Positions 16,015-22,974 of a DNA stretch of 27,791 bases are shown here, piece by piece. Location: the NCBI GenBank assembly GCA_023249255.1, contig JAHFCY010000013.1, forward strand, positions 1 to 27,791, given 5' to 3'. The stretch comes from Candidatus Lindowiibacteriota bacterium. Its GTDB lineage: Bacteria > Lindowbacteria > 2-12-FULL-62-27. The first letter of the stretch is position 1. Each line of letters begins with the position of its first letter. The position numbers were made by a program, and so were the translations under genes. The notes under the pieces are model-generated. The model saw only the letters and a program-made list of their open reading frames with translations, searched no databases and was not told the origin of the DNA.

Positions 16015-16936
16015 GTCCGAGACCACGACAAACCGCCCTTCCTTGTTGGCGCCGTCCCGGTAACGTTTGAGGTTCGGCATCGTCAGCATCGGGTTGGTCG
16101 TCTGGATCCAGATGAATTTGATTTCGGCGCGGTCAAGGGCCCGAAACATTTCCACCGTGTGGAACACGGGGGTTGCGGGAATTTTCTCGACCGGCACGTT
16201 CCAGATTTTGGTGGCGAGGGCGCGGTCCCCCTCATTCGTCACGAATCCGTGGGGCAGGCGGTTGCTGAACGTGCCGACCTCGCGGGTGGTTCCGCAGGCG
16301 CTGGGCTGGCCGGTCAGCGAGAACGGGCTGTTGCCGGGTTTGGAAATTTTTCCGGTCAGGAGGTGAATGTTGTAGACGAGGTTGTTGATCCACGTGCCTC
16401 GCGTGTGCTGGTTGAATCCCATGCACCAGAACGAAATGACGTTCCGGTTCGGGTCGCCAAACAGGTCCGCCAGATACCGGATGTCCTCCACCGGCACGCT
16501 GGAAAATTTGGAGACGGCCGCCGGCGAATAGTCGTCCGGGAATTTCCGGTAATCGCGATCAGCTCAGCCTTGTCTTCGAATTTGAACTCGTCCTCAAGGC
16601 CGTATCCGATGCCGGGTTTGCCTTTTTTGAACGAGACGTGCTTTTGCATGAAATCGAGATTGACCCGGTTCGTCCGGAAAAGTTCGGAACAAATCGCATT
16701 GGCAATCGCGAGGTCCGTCTGCGGTTTGAACAGGATCGACCGGTCTGCCCCGTAGCTTGTGCGCGTCGTGCGGGTGGCCAGGTCCACAATCTGCGCGTTT
16801 TTTTTCTGCTTGCGAACCTCCAGCACGCGGGAAAACAAAACCGGATGCATCTCGGCCATGTTGTTGCCCCGGAGGCGGTGGTGACGGACGAATACCAGGC
16901 CAGTTTCTTGATGAATTCCCGCCGGTTCAGCATCAT
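16015..16936 (-). pseudogene. napA: Remnant of periplasmic nitrate reductase catalytic subunit
   Basis: The start ATG (16936 or 16933) overlaps the napD stop and is followed by a Tat-like leader, NRREFIKKLAWYS. Within about 20 residues the frame is lost. The sequence jumps, in another frame, to the central Mo-domain region: NNMAEMHPVLFSRVLEV and FKPQTDLAIANAI. A second frameshift occurs near 16550. The third segment is clear NapA (SFWCMGFNQHTRGTW, SLTGQPSACGTTREVGTFS) up to VVVSD near 16015, where it joins napB-like sequence. The N-terminal [4Fe-4S] motif, the molybdenum-ligating cysteine and the whole C-terminal half are missing. About 300 of the usual 750-830 residues remain, so no nitrate reductase can be made. 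Confidence 0.85.
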
Positions 16937-17120
16937 GCCAATCCCCCCGGCGCCATTCCCTCTTCGAGGTGCGCGAATGTCATCGCCAGACACTCTACTT
17001 CGGGGATCGATTACAATTGTCGGCCTTTCGCACCTCACACCCGCTCAAGTTTTCGAGCGTTTGTTTGAGTTCACCGGATTTTCCGGCGACCGGATATACG
17101 ACGTAACCGCAGATGGGCAT
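16933..17120 (-). pseudogene. napD: Remnant of Nap chaperone NapD with internal deletion
   Basis: ATG 17120 has an excellent ribosome site (AAGGAGA, 17127-17133 on the minus strand). It begins MPICGYVVYPVAGKSGELKQ and continues LENLSGCEV, matching NapD. After residue 35 the frame hits a stop. The NapD C-terminus (VECLAMTFAHLEEGMAPGG) follows in another frame at 16998-16936 and overlaps the napA start. The distance between the intact ends leaves about 62 codons against the usual 85-95, and it is not a multiple of three. An internal deletion with frameshift is therefore the best reading. NapD normally binds the Tat signal of NapA. Confidence 0.8.
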
Positions 17121-17131
17121 GGAAAATCTCC

Positions 17132-17365
17132 TTATAAATTTTGGGAATCCGGTCCAGACCCGTTTCTGCCGGAAAACCGGCGATGGAACCACACGGCCAG
17201 CGCGCTGACGAGGACGAATGGAACGGGCAGCAAAAATGCGACAGCCCAGTAAAATCCGTGGAGATGTGGGCTCGCCCCGAAACAGAGGGGACAGGCAAAT
17301 GCGGGATGGGCAACAGGCAGCAGGAAACCGAGAAAACAGGTAACGAGAACCGCGTAACGCCGTGC
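17132..17365 (-). pseudogene. Small cox-linked membrane protein lacking a start codon
   Basis: About 77 codons are open here. They encode a hydrophobic leader (YAVLVTCFLGFLLPVAHPAF), then ACPLCFGAS, then one transmembrane helix (about residues 37-59). Small proteins with an ACP(V/L)CFG motif after a signal peptide are common at the end of cox operons. No ATG, GTG or TTG is in frame anywhere between the coxC2 stop and the leader. The recognisable protein begins exactly where a 16-bp palindromic repeat (17363-17378) sits. The likely reading is that repeat insertion removed the start. A rare ATT start remains possible. The TAA overlaps the napD ribosome site. Confidence 0.5.
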
Positions 17366-17378
17366 CTGCCGGCAGGCA
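17363..17378. repeat. Palindromic repeat TGCCTGCCGGCAGGCA, copy 1
   Basis: This is a perfect 16-bp palindrome in the coxC2/small-protein junction. The same core recurs at 22453-22472. Flanking sequence on both sides is made of short GTAACG/CGTTAC-type words, suggesting a compound dispersed repeat, not unique spacer. Confidence 0.75.
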
Positions 17379-17430
17379 GGGGTAACGGGTGATGAAATAT
17401 TCCCGTTGCTCGTTACTCGTTTCTCCGCGC

Positions 17431-18045
17431 TCACAGGAGATACACCAACACATACAGAACCGGCCACAGGCCGACGACGAACGTCCAGTACGTGCGGGCC
17501 AGTTCCACCGCGAGGTGAGAATCCGCGGGATACCGGCCGTTGGCGGACCGTTTCAGGACGAAGAACAGAACGGCGACGCCAGCCAGAACGTGCAGGCCGT
17601 GAATGCCGACGATGAGATAAAACAGGGCGCCATAGACGCTGGAGGTCAGCGTGAGGCCGAATTGAACCAGCCGGATCCACTCGCGTCCCTGCAGAACGAG
17701 GAAAAACAGTCCGAAGACGCCGGTCAGGCCGAGCCAGTAAGCTGACGATTTCGGATGTCCGTTGCGCCGCGTCCCGACCGCCCGGTGACAAAAAAATGCG
17801 CTGAGCAGAAGAATCAGCGTATTGAATGCGGTCGACGCAACCGGCAGGCGCGGCTGGCCCGCAGGGGGCCAGTCGGGATTTCCCGCGCGGAAGACAAGAT
17901 AGGCGCTGATGAGTCCCGCAAAAAACATCGTCTCGGCCGCGATAAACAGCGCCATGCCGAGTTTCTCGATCCCGCGCGTGAATTGCGGCGAGATCACCGC
18001 CGCCGGCCGGCCTGTCGTGGCGGTCGCCGCCGTTTCGTTTCCCAC
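17431..18045 (-). CDS. coxC: Cytochrome c oxidase subunit III (second copy, coxC2)
   Basis: This 204-residue, five-helix heme-copper oxidase subunit III starts at GTG 18045 with an AGGGGA site upstream. Helices are visible at about 28-50 (LGMALFIAAETMFFAGLIS), 70-88, 105-123, 140-165 and 183-203. It keeps HGLHVLAGVAVLFF and ARTYWTFVVGLWPVLYVLVYL, with the helix that carries the final W.FV.....P motif. The subunit stabilises the catalytic core and supports proton entry. It follows coxD with a 2-bp gap. Having two subunit-III genes in one operon is seen in some caa3-like clusters. Confidence 0.88.
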   Translation of the reverse strand: MGNETAATATTGRPAAVISPQFTRGIEKLGMALFIAAETMFFAGLISAYLVFRAGNPDWPPAGQPRLPVASTAFNTLILLLSAFFCHRAVGTRRNGHPKSSAYWLGLTGVFGLFFLVLQGREWIRLVQFGLTLTSSVYGALFYLIVGIHGLHVLAGVAVLFFVLKRSANGRYPADSHLAVELARTYWTFVVGLWPVLYVLVYLL

Positions 18046-18047
18046 GG

Positions 18048-18335
18048 TCAGTTTCCCCTGTGAACCAGCGTGATGTCCGGCAGAAGAAGAAGGACGAGGA
18101 TGGCAAACAGAAGAATGGGAATAAGCAAGATCACAAAAATAATCCGGCTTTCGTGTTTGAGATGCATGTAATTCCAGGCGACCAGAAGCGCCTTGACCAG
18201 CGCGATCCCGAAGATGACTGCCAGCGCGACGTGGCGCGGAACACCGATAAACCGTTCGACGAGGTAGCCGACGGTCAGGGCGACGAGCCACACCCAGATG
18301 GCAAAATATCCGAGCCCCTTTTTTTCCGGTTCCAT
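18048..18335 (-). CDS. Cytochrome c oxidase subunit IV (CoxD/CyoD-like)
   Basis: This 95-residue protein has three transmembrane helices: about 10-26, 36-54 (LAVIFGIALVKALLVAWNYMHL) and 65-86. The KALLVAWNYMHLKHE segment is the signature of prokaryotic subunit IV (COX4_pro/CyoD-like). The ATG at 18335 overlaps the coxC1 stop; the longer open frame upstream is only the shadow of coxC1. It assists assembly of the CuB/heme centre in related oxidases. Confidence 0.88.
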   Translation of the reverse strand: MEPEKKGLGYFAIWVWLVALTVGYLVERFIGVPRHVALAVIFGIALVKALLVAWNYMHLKHESRIIFVILLIPILLFAILVLLLLPDITLVHRGN

Positions 18336-19078
18336 CAGGCGGTCAGATACAACAGCGGAAATAAAAATATCCAGACGACGTCGACGAAATGCCAGTAAAG
18401 GCCGACCAGTTCGATCCGGTCCGCGATCGGCCGCCCGCCGCCGGACCAACGGGGGCCGGGTATTGACATATTGACATTTGGCCGAATGATCCCGCCCCGG
18501 ATACTGGGATCGGAGAAATTTGAAATGTCAATAATGTCAATACCCGGCCCCGGGCTCCCCGGGCTGGCCGTGCCTGTGCCTGGAGCCGGTGGCCACAGCC
18601 GGTCCCGGAGGCCAAACGTCCACAGGATTAAAATGGCTGTGATGCCGGCGATGACGTGGAGGGCATGCAGGCCTGTCAGCGTGAAATAAAACGCCCAGAA
18701 GAGGTTCGTGTTCGGATAAATACCGTGCGAAAATTTACCGTGATATTCGAACGATTTGATTCCTAAAAACACCAAGCCCATCAGCGCCGTGGCCAGAAGA
18801 AACCGGCAGATTTTTTTGCGGTCCCGCTTTTTCACGTTCTCGAACGCCTTGACCATCGTGTAACTGCTTGTCAGAAGCACCAGCGTGTTGAGCGATCCGA
18901 TGGGGACGCTCAAGTGCCCGGCGTTATCGGCCCAGTCGGGATGAGCCAGGCGAAGTAGAATGAACGAACCGATCGCCCCGCCGAAAATCATGATCTCTGA
19001 GCCGATCAGCCACCAGATGCCCAATTTTCCCGTGGAAATTTCTCCGGAATTCTCCACGGCTGCCGTTTGCACGATCAC
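18335..19078 (-). CDS. coxC: Cytochrome c oxidase subunit III (coxC1) with an inserted segment
   Basis: This 247-residue protein starts at GTG 19078, overlapping the coxA stop. Helices 1-4 are normal (GIWWLIGSEIMIFGGAIGSF, SLNTLVLLTSSYTMVKAF, LLATALMGLVFLGIKSFEY with the conserved Glu, and the HALHVIAGITAILIL helix). The last helix is ELVGLYWHFVDVVWIFLFPL. Between helix 4 and the last helix, the usual loop of some ten residues is replaced by about 55. These contain a Pro/Gly-rich run and a segment encoded by the 100-bp inverted-repeat element at 18452-18551. The frame remains open, so a functional but enlarged subunit is plausible. Confidence 0.86.
   Translation of the reverse strand: MIVQTAAVENSGEISTGKLGIWWLIGSEIMIFGGAIGSFILLRLAHPDWADNAGHLSVPIGSLNTLVLLTSSYTMVKAFENVKKRDRKKICRFLLATALMGLVFLGIKSFEYHGKFSHGIYPNTNLFWAFYFTLTGLHALHVIAGITAILILWTFGLRDRLWPPAPGTGTASPGSPGPGIDIIDISNFSDPSIRGGIIRPNVNMSIPGPRWSGGGRPIADRIELVGLYWHFVDVVWIFLFPLLYLTA
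18452..18551. mobile_element. MITE-like 100-bp inverted-repeat element inside coxC1
   Basis: The left arm at 18452-18479 starts GGGGCCGGGTATTGACAT. The right arm at 18523-18551 is its reverse complement, differing by a single inserted T (28 versus 29 bases). The spacer is 43 bp. It carries no transposase. It is translated in frame as part of the coxC1 loop. Target-site duplications are not obvious. Non-autonomous element is the best description; a structured REP-like repeat is the alternative. Confidence 0.72.
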
Positions 19079-20799
19079 GCCGTGCCTTCCGCCTGCGCGA
19101 GGGGCGGCTCATTCTGCGGAACGAAATCCTCGGCTCGATCCGGCAGACTGTATTCGTACGGTCCGCGATAGACGACGGGCGCGGCCGTGAAGTTTCCGTG
19201 CGGCGGCGGCGAGGCTGCGGACCATTCAAGCGTATTGGCCCGGAAGGGATTGGCCTCGGCCGCCGGACCCCGGAAGATGCTCCAGAAGAAGTTGATCACG
19301 AAGACGATCTGGCCGGCGATGAGAATGAAGGCGGAGATGGTCACAAACACGTTGAGCGTTTTGAATTGATCGAGGATTCGATACTGCGACGGATCGGCGA
19401 TCCGCCGGATCATACCGCCGCTGCCGATCTGGAAAATCGGCCAGAAGGTGCAATTAAAAAAAACAAACGTCAGCCAGAAATGGATTTTGCCCAGCCGTTC
19501 GCTATACATCCGCCCGAACATTTTCGGAAACCAGAAATGGATGGCCGCAAAACCCCCGAAAAATACGGCCGGAAAAAATGTGTAGTGAAAATGCGCGACG
19601 ACAAAGTATGTGCCGTGAAAATAAATGTTTGACGCGGCGGACCCGAGGAATATCCCCGTGAGGCCGCCGATCAGAAACGTCACCAGAAACCCGACCGCCC
19701 AGAGCATCGGCGTCGCAAGCCGGATCGATCCGCCCCGAAGGCTTGCCAGCATGCAGAAGATGATGATGGCAAACGGAACCGAAATCAAAATGGTTGTGAT
19801 CGAAAACGGCATGGCCAGCCTCGGATCCATCCCGCTGATGAACATGTGGTGGGCCCAGACGACGTAGCTTAACGCGAGGGCGACCGCCATGCTCCAGACC
19901 ATCGTCCGGTATCCGAAGATCGGTTTTCGCGAAAAGACAGGAATGATCTCGAGCACCGCAGCCAGGCCCGGCAGAAATACGACGTAGACCTCCGGATGGC
20001 CGAAAAACCAGAACAGGTGCTGCCACAGAAGAGGCTCGCCGCCTTTTTGAGGCAGATAAAATCCCGTTCCCGCCACGTTGTCCAAAAGCAGCATGATCGC
20101 TCCGGCGATGAGGGGACCGACCGAGAAAAAGAACGCCAGCGATGCCCCGACGAGAAACCACGTCGCCAGCGGCACCCGGGAATACGTCAAGCCTTTCGCG
20201 CGGGCGCACATGAACGTCGCCAGATAATTGATCCCGCCCATCGTGAACGACGCAAACTCAAGTGCCAGCGCCAAAATCCACAAAACGACGCCCCAGAAAA
20301 TTCCGGTATACTCCTGGCTGGCCGACAGCGGCGGATATCCCGTCCATCCGCAGGCAGACGCGCCGGCGGGAACGAAAAATGACGCTAACAGACAGACGAC
20401 AGAAGCGACAAAAACCCAGTAGGACAGCATGTTCAGACGCGGGAACACCATATCCCGCGCGCCGATCTGAAGCGGGATCACGAAATTCGACAGCGCCGCG
20501 ACCAGAACCGGCATCCCGACGAAAAACACCATGATCGTGCCGTGCATCGTCACCAACATGTTGAATTTGTCCGCCGTCACGACGCCCCAACCCGGCGCCG
20601 CCGTGTTCGGATACGCCAACTGCCAGCGCATGAGATATGCCGTGAACGCGCCCACCAGCGCCATGAACAGTCCCGTAAAGAGGTATTGCTTCGCAATCAT
20701 CTTGTGATCGGTCGAAAAAACGTATTTCCAGATGAATTTTTCATCCCCGTGAGAATGGTGTGCGCTGTTGCCTCTTGCCTGATGCCTGTTGCCTTCCAT
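19075..20799 (-). CDS. coxA: Cytochrome c oxidase subunit I, aa3 type (A1 family)
   Basis: This 574-residue, 12-helix heme-copper oxidase subunit I has all metal ligands. The low-spin heme His is in MLVTMHGTIMVFF. The CuB His and the cross-linked Tyr are in FFGHPEVYVVFLPG, whose Glu marks the A1 D-channel type. The CuB pair is in VWAHHMF. The heme a3 and heme a histidines are in HGTYFVVAHFHY. It reduces O2 to water and pumps protons. The start at ATG 20799 is the only plausible one in frame. It is followed by a four-copy heptamer array that encodes the first residues (GNRHQARGN), and its ribosome site is poorly placed: an AAGGAG lies about 17 bases away. The gene begins 6 bp after coxB. Confidence 0.95.
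   Translation of the reverse strand: MEGNRHQARGNSAHHSHGDEKFIWKYVFSTDHKMIAKQYLFTGLFMALVGAFTAYLMRWQLAYPNTAAPGWGVVTADKFNMLVTMHGTIMVFFVGMPVLVAALSNFVIPLQIGARDMVFPRLNMLSYWVFVASVVCLLASFFVPAGASACGWTGYPPLSASQEYTGIFWGVVLWILALALEFASFTMGGINYLATFMCARAKGLTYSRVPLATWFLVGASLAFFFSVGPLIAGAIMLLLDNVAGTGFYLPQKGGEPLLWQHLFWFFGHPEVYVVFLPGLAAVLEIIPVFSRKPIFGYRTMVWSMAVALALSYVVWAHHMFISGMDPRLAMPFSITTILISVPFAIIIFCMLASLRGGSIRLATPMLWAVGFLVTFLIGGLTGIFLGSAASNIYFHGTYFVVAHFHYTFFPAVFFGGFAAIHFWFPKMFGRMYSERLGKIHFWLTFVFFNCTFWPIFQIGSGGMIRRIADPSQYRILDQFKTLNVFVTISAFILIAGQIVFVINFFWSIFRGPAAEANPFRANTLEWSAASPPPHGNFTAAPVVYRGPYEYSLPDRAEDFVPQNEPPLAQAEGTA
20767..20794. repeat. Heptamer tandem array at the coxA 5' end
   Basis: Four 7-bp units (GTTGCCT, CTTGCCT, GATGCCT, GTTGCCT on the plus strand) lie immediately inside the coxA start codon. 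Seven is not a multiple of three, so gain or loss of a unit would move coxA out of frame with its ATG. Confidence 0.7.
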
Positions 20800-20804
20800 T
20801 GTAT

Positions 20805-21482
20805 TTATTCCAACTGCTCCTTTGTTGTTTCCGCGAGCCACCGCTCGTAGTCGGCCGGTTCTTGCACTTCGAGAGAGCCCAGCATTTTGGTGTGACCCAA
20901 CCCGCACAGTTCCGAGCAGAACAGGTTGAACGTGCCGGTTCGCGTCGCCTCAAACCAGGCGTTGATCTGCCGGCCCGGCAGGATGTCCTGCTTGAGCCGG
21001 ACCTCCGGCAGAAAGAAACTGTGGATGACGTCTTTCGATGTGAGGATCAGGCGGATTTTGCTGTGAATCGGAACGTGTAAAACCCGCGGGACCGTCAGAT
21101 CGTCGCGCGTGTCGAACTGGCCGTCCGCGCCGGGATAGACGAACGTCCAGGAGAACTGCTGAGCCACGACTTTGATGCGGACGTCCCCTTCCGGAAAATT
21201 CTCCTTCACCTTCGCCCACACGCCGGCGCCTTTGGAGTCGATGACAAAATCGAGAACCGTCACCACGATCACGATGCCGATGATCCAGCGCATCTCGCGC
21301 CACGTCTCGCCCGTTTCGTAGCGGGCTTTCACCCCGTCTTTTCGCCGATACCGCACGAGCGAATAGACGATGTACCCTTCCGTCGCGACGAAAAAAAATC
21401 CGACGATGGCGTAGATGAAATACAGAATCCCGTCGATGTCCCCGCTGAACGTCGAAACACTCTGGGGTAGATTTTTAAGCAT
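20805..21482 (-). CDS. coxB: Cytochrome c oxidase subunit II with CuA site
   Basis: This 225-residue protein has two N-terminal transmembrane helices (about 15-40 and 60-80) and a periplasmic cupredoxin domain. The CuA ligands are in CSELCGLGHTKM, with the upstream His in KDVIHSFFLPE. It has no C-terminal heme c domain, so electrons arrive from a separate cytochrome c. VVAQQFSWTFVYPG is the conserved aromatic segment near CuA. ATG 21482 is chosen over the in-frame upstream ATG because it precedes the first helix at normal spacing. It is the first gene of the oxidase operon. Confidence 0.93.
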   Translation of the reverse strand: MLKNLPQSVSTFSGDIDGILYFIYAIVGFFFVATEGYIVYSLVRYRRKDGVKARYETGETWREMRWIIGIVIVVTVLDFVIDSKGAGVWAKVKENFPEGDVRIKVVAQQFSWTFVYPGADGQFDTRDDLTVPRVLHVPIHSKIRLILTSKDVIHSFFLPEVRLKQDILPGRQINAWFEATRTGTFNLFCSELCGLGHTKMLGSLEVQEPADYERWLAETTKEQLE

Positions 21483-21612
21483 CCCCGCCCACCGAACTTT
21501 CAGGCATATCCATCCTGCTTCGGCAAAATCCATTCCGAAGGCGGTCCGGGCGGGGGAAGACAAAGATATCCGGTTGACTGATTAAGTGTAGGACGCGCGC
21601 GATTTCGATTTC

Positions 21613-21768
21613 GCACAAATCAGGCCGCAAACACAGTTGACCTATTTCAATACAATTTTTGTTTCACTGTTCGGGGGTTTCGTCCGCCCGCGATAAATTC
21701 CATCCCCCTTGATTCCAAAAGAATAGCGCAGACTTTGGCTCGACCATCGATGCCGGACTGATTTGTGC
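21613..21768. repeat. Widely spaced 15-bp inverted repeat in the cox/mobA divergent region
   Basis: GCACAAATCAGGCCG (21613-21627) is the reverse complement of 21754-21768 with one mismatch; 11 bp are perfect. The arms are separated by 126 bp and frame the FNR-like site. They could be two operator copies in the divergent promoter region or the ends of a short inserted element. Confidence 0.5.
21633..21654. promoter_or_regulatory. FNR/DNR-like site upstream of the cox operon
   Basis: The core TTGACCTATTTCAA is a TTGA-N6-TCAA palindrome typical of Crp/Fnr-family binding. It is 151-172 bp before the coxB start and 156-177 bp before mobA. The 22-bp block is nearly the same as 15663-15684 upstream of nnrS. 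Confidence 0.55.
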
Positions 21769-21809
21769 ATCACCCAATTATTCAAACCGTTGAAAGGAGC
21801 GTGACCTGA

Positions 21810-22409
21810 TTGAATATCTCTGCAGCCATCCTGGCGGGCGGATTATCCCGCCGGATGGGATCCGACAAGGCATTGCTGCCGTTTCGCGCCAATCCCATGG
21901 CGCGGGTGATCGCCAAAATTTTGAGGCGTGTCACGGGCTCCGAACCGTTTCTGGTCGCCAAATCGCCGGATAAATATGCAACGCTTGGCCTGCCTCTGGT
22001 CAAAGATCGCATGTCCCGTCGCTGTGCCCTCGCGGGCGTTCACGCCGCGATCAATCACGTCTCGTCCGGCCGCGTGCTGATCGTGACCTGCGACCAGCCA
22101 TTTTTGTCCGAACCCCTGCTTCGGGAGATGATCCGGCTGAGCGGCGACGTCGTGGCCTGCGAAGTCGATCGAAAACTTCAGCCCTTTCCCGTTATTTTTT
22201 CCGCCGACCTGGCGGATGCCGTCGCCGGGTCCTTCGAGTACGGCATCCTGTCCGTGCAGGAGAATCTGTTCGTGGGCGGATTTCCGACCATTCTCGACGA
22301 GCGCCGCGTCCGCGAAATCGATCCCGGCCTTCGCACGTTCCGGAACGTGAACGACCGCGCGGCGTATCGGCAAACCGGCGTGTCCTGCCGCGCCGTGGGT
22401 TTGAAATAA
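21810..22409 (+). CDS. mobA: Molybdenum cofactor guanylyltransferase MobA
   Basis: This roughly 199-residue protein starts at TTG 21810, after AAAGGAG; no other start gives the full family N-terminus. The nucleotide-binding motif AAILAGGLSRRMGSDKALLPF opens the protein. It is followed by TCDQPFLSEPLLREM (the metal-binding D) and NVNDRAAY near the C-terminus. It attaches GMP to molybdopterin to give the MGD cofactor. Its presence implies that other MGD enzymes exist in the genome, since the local nap genes are dead. It is divergent from the cox operon. Confidence 0.9.
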   Translation: MNISAAILAGGLSRRMGSDKALLPFRANPMARVIAKILRRVTGSEPFLVAKSPDKYATLGLPLVKDRMSRRCALAGVHAAINHVSSGRVLIVTCDQPFLSEPLLREMIRLSGDVVACEVDRKLQPFPVIFSADLADAVAGSFEYGILSVQENLFVGGFPTILDERRVREIDPGLRTFRNVNDRAAYRQTGVSCRAVGLK

Positions 22410-22560
22410 TGAGAAAAACCAAGCCACAGACAGACATCCACAGACGTTCACACCTGCCTGCCGGCAGGCAGGGACACAGACAGACAGTTCCTCAAAGAAA
22501 ACGTGTGGGTCTGTGTGTGCCGGTGCTCGTCTGTGTGTGGCCCATGTTTTAAGTCATGCG
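22410..22560. other. Repeat-rich spacer after mobA
   Basis: The spacer consists of CACAGACAGAC-type words on the left and GTCTGTGTGTG-type words on the right. They are roughly inverted and centred on a perfect 20-bp palindrome at 22453-22472. It could fold into a long hairpin. No T-run typical of an intrinsic terminator is seen, and no gene is credible here. Confidence 0.6.
22453..22472. repeat. Palindromic repeat CCTGCCTGCCGGCAGGCAGG, copy 2
   Basis: This is a perfect 20-bp palindrome containing the same 16-bp core as 17363-17378. Both copies sit in gene junctions and both are embedded in short-word repetitive DNA. Confidence 0.8.
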
Positions 22561-22974
22561 ATGAGCATCCGCACGATTTTCTTCCCCGACCCTGACCGCT
22601 CCTTTCGCGGTGAACGCGGTCTTCGCACCTCGATCCGGACCGTTCATCTGGCGGCCATGGGAATTTTGCTGGGCGGGCATGTTTACGGTGTTGCGCCGGA
22701 TCGGCTCAGGACTGCGCTCATGTGGACGGTCGGGTCCGGCTCGGCCTTTGTCGCGCTTGAACTATTTTGCAATTTTCACTGGCTGTTTCAAGTCCGCGGA
22801 ATTCTGACGCTGACGAAAATCATGCTCGTGCTGTCCGTTCCGCTATTTTGGGATTACCGAATCTGGATATTGCTTGTGGTCGTTGCGATCGGATCGGTCG
22901 GTTCCCACCTCTCAACCAAATTCCGGCACTACTCGATCCTCACCCGGGACGTCCGGTCACACAAAAAAGGTTAG
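22561..22974 (+). CDS. Small membrane protein of unknown function
   Basis: This 137-residue protein starts at ATG 22561; a longer open frame from 22513 arises from the repeat-rich spacer. A conserved-looking N-terminus (DPDRSFRGERGLRTSIRTVHL) precedes about four hydrophobic segments. It ends in the basic motif LSTKFRHYSIL. I have seen the combination of an RG..RT..RT.H start and a (K/R)FR(H/Y)YS end in uncharacterised membrane proteins of respiring bacteria, but no function is known to me. Its end overlaps the convergent Cys-rich gene by 4 bases. Confidence 0.7.
   Translation: MSIRTIFFPDPDRSFRGERGLRTSIRTVHLAAMGILLGGHVYGVAPDRLRTALMWTVGSGSAFVALELFCNFHWLFQVRGILTLTKIMLVLSVPLFWDYRIWILLVVVAIGSVGSHLSTKFRHYSILTRDVRSHKKG

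Noticed and set aside
22424-22500. Possible CRISPR array in the CACAGACAGAC-type words
   Set aside because: Units are short, irregular and lack spacers of constant length; they are low-complexity inverted words around a palindrome.
22513-22560. Longer start for the small membrane protein at 22513
   Set aside because: The extra codons come from the repeat-rich spacer; ATG 22561 matches the family-like N-terminus.
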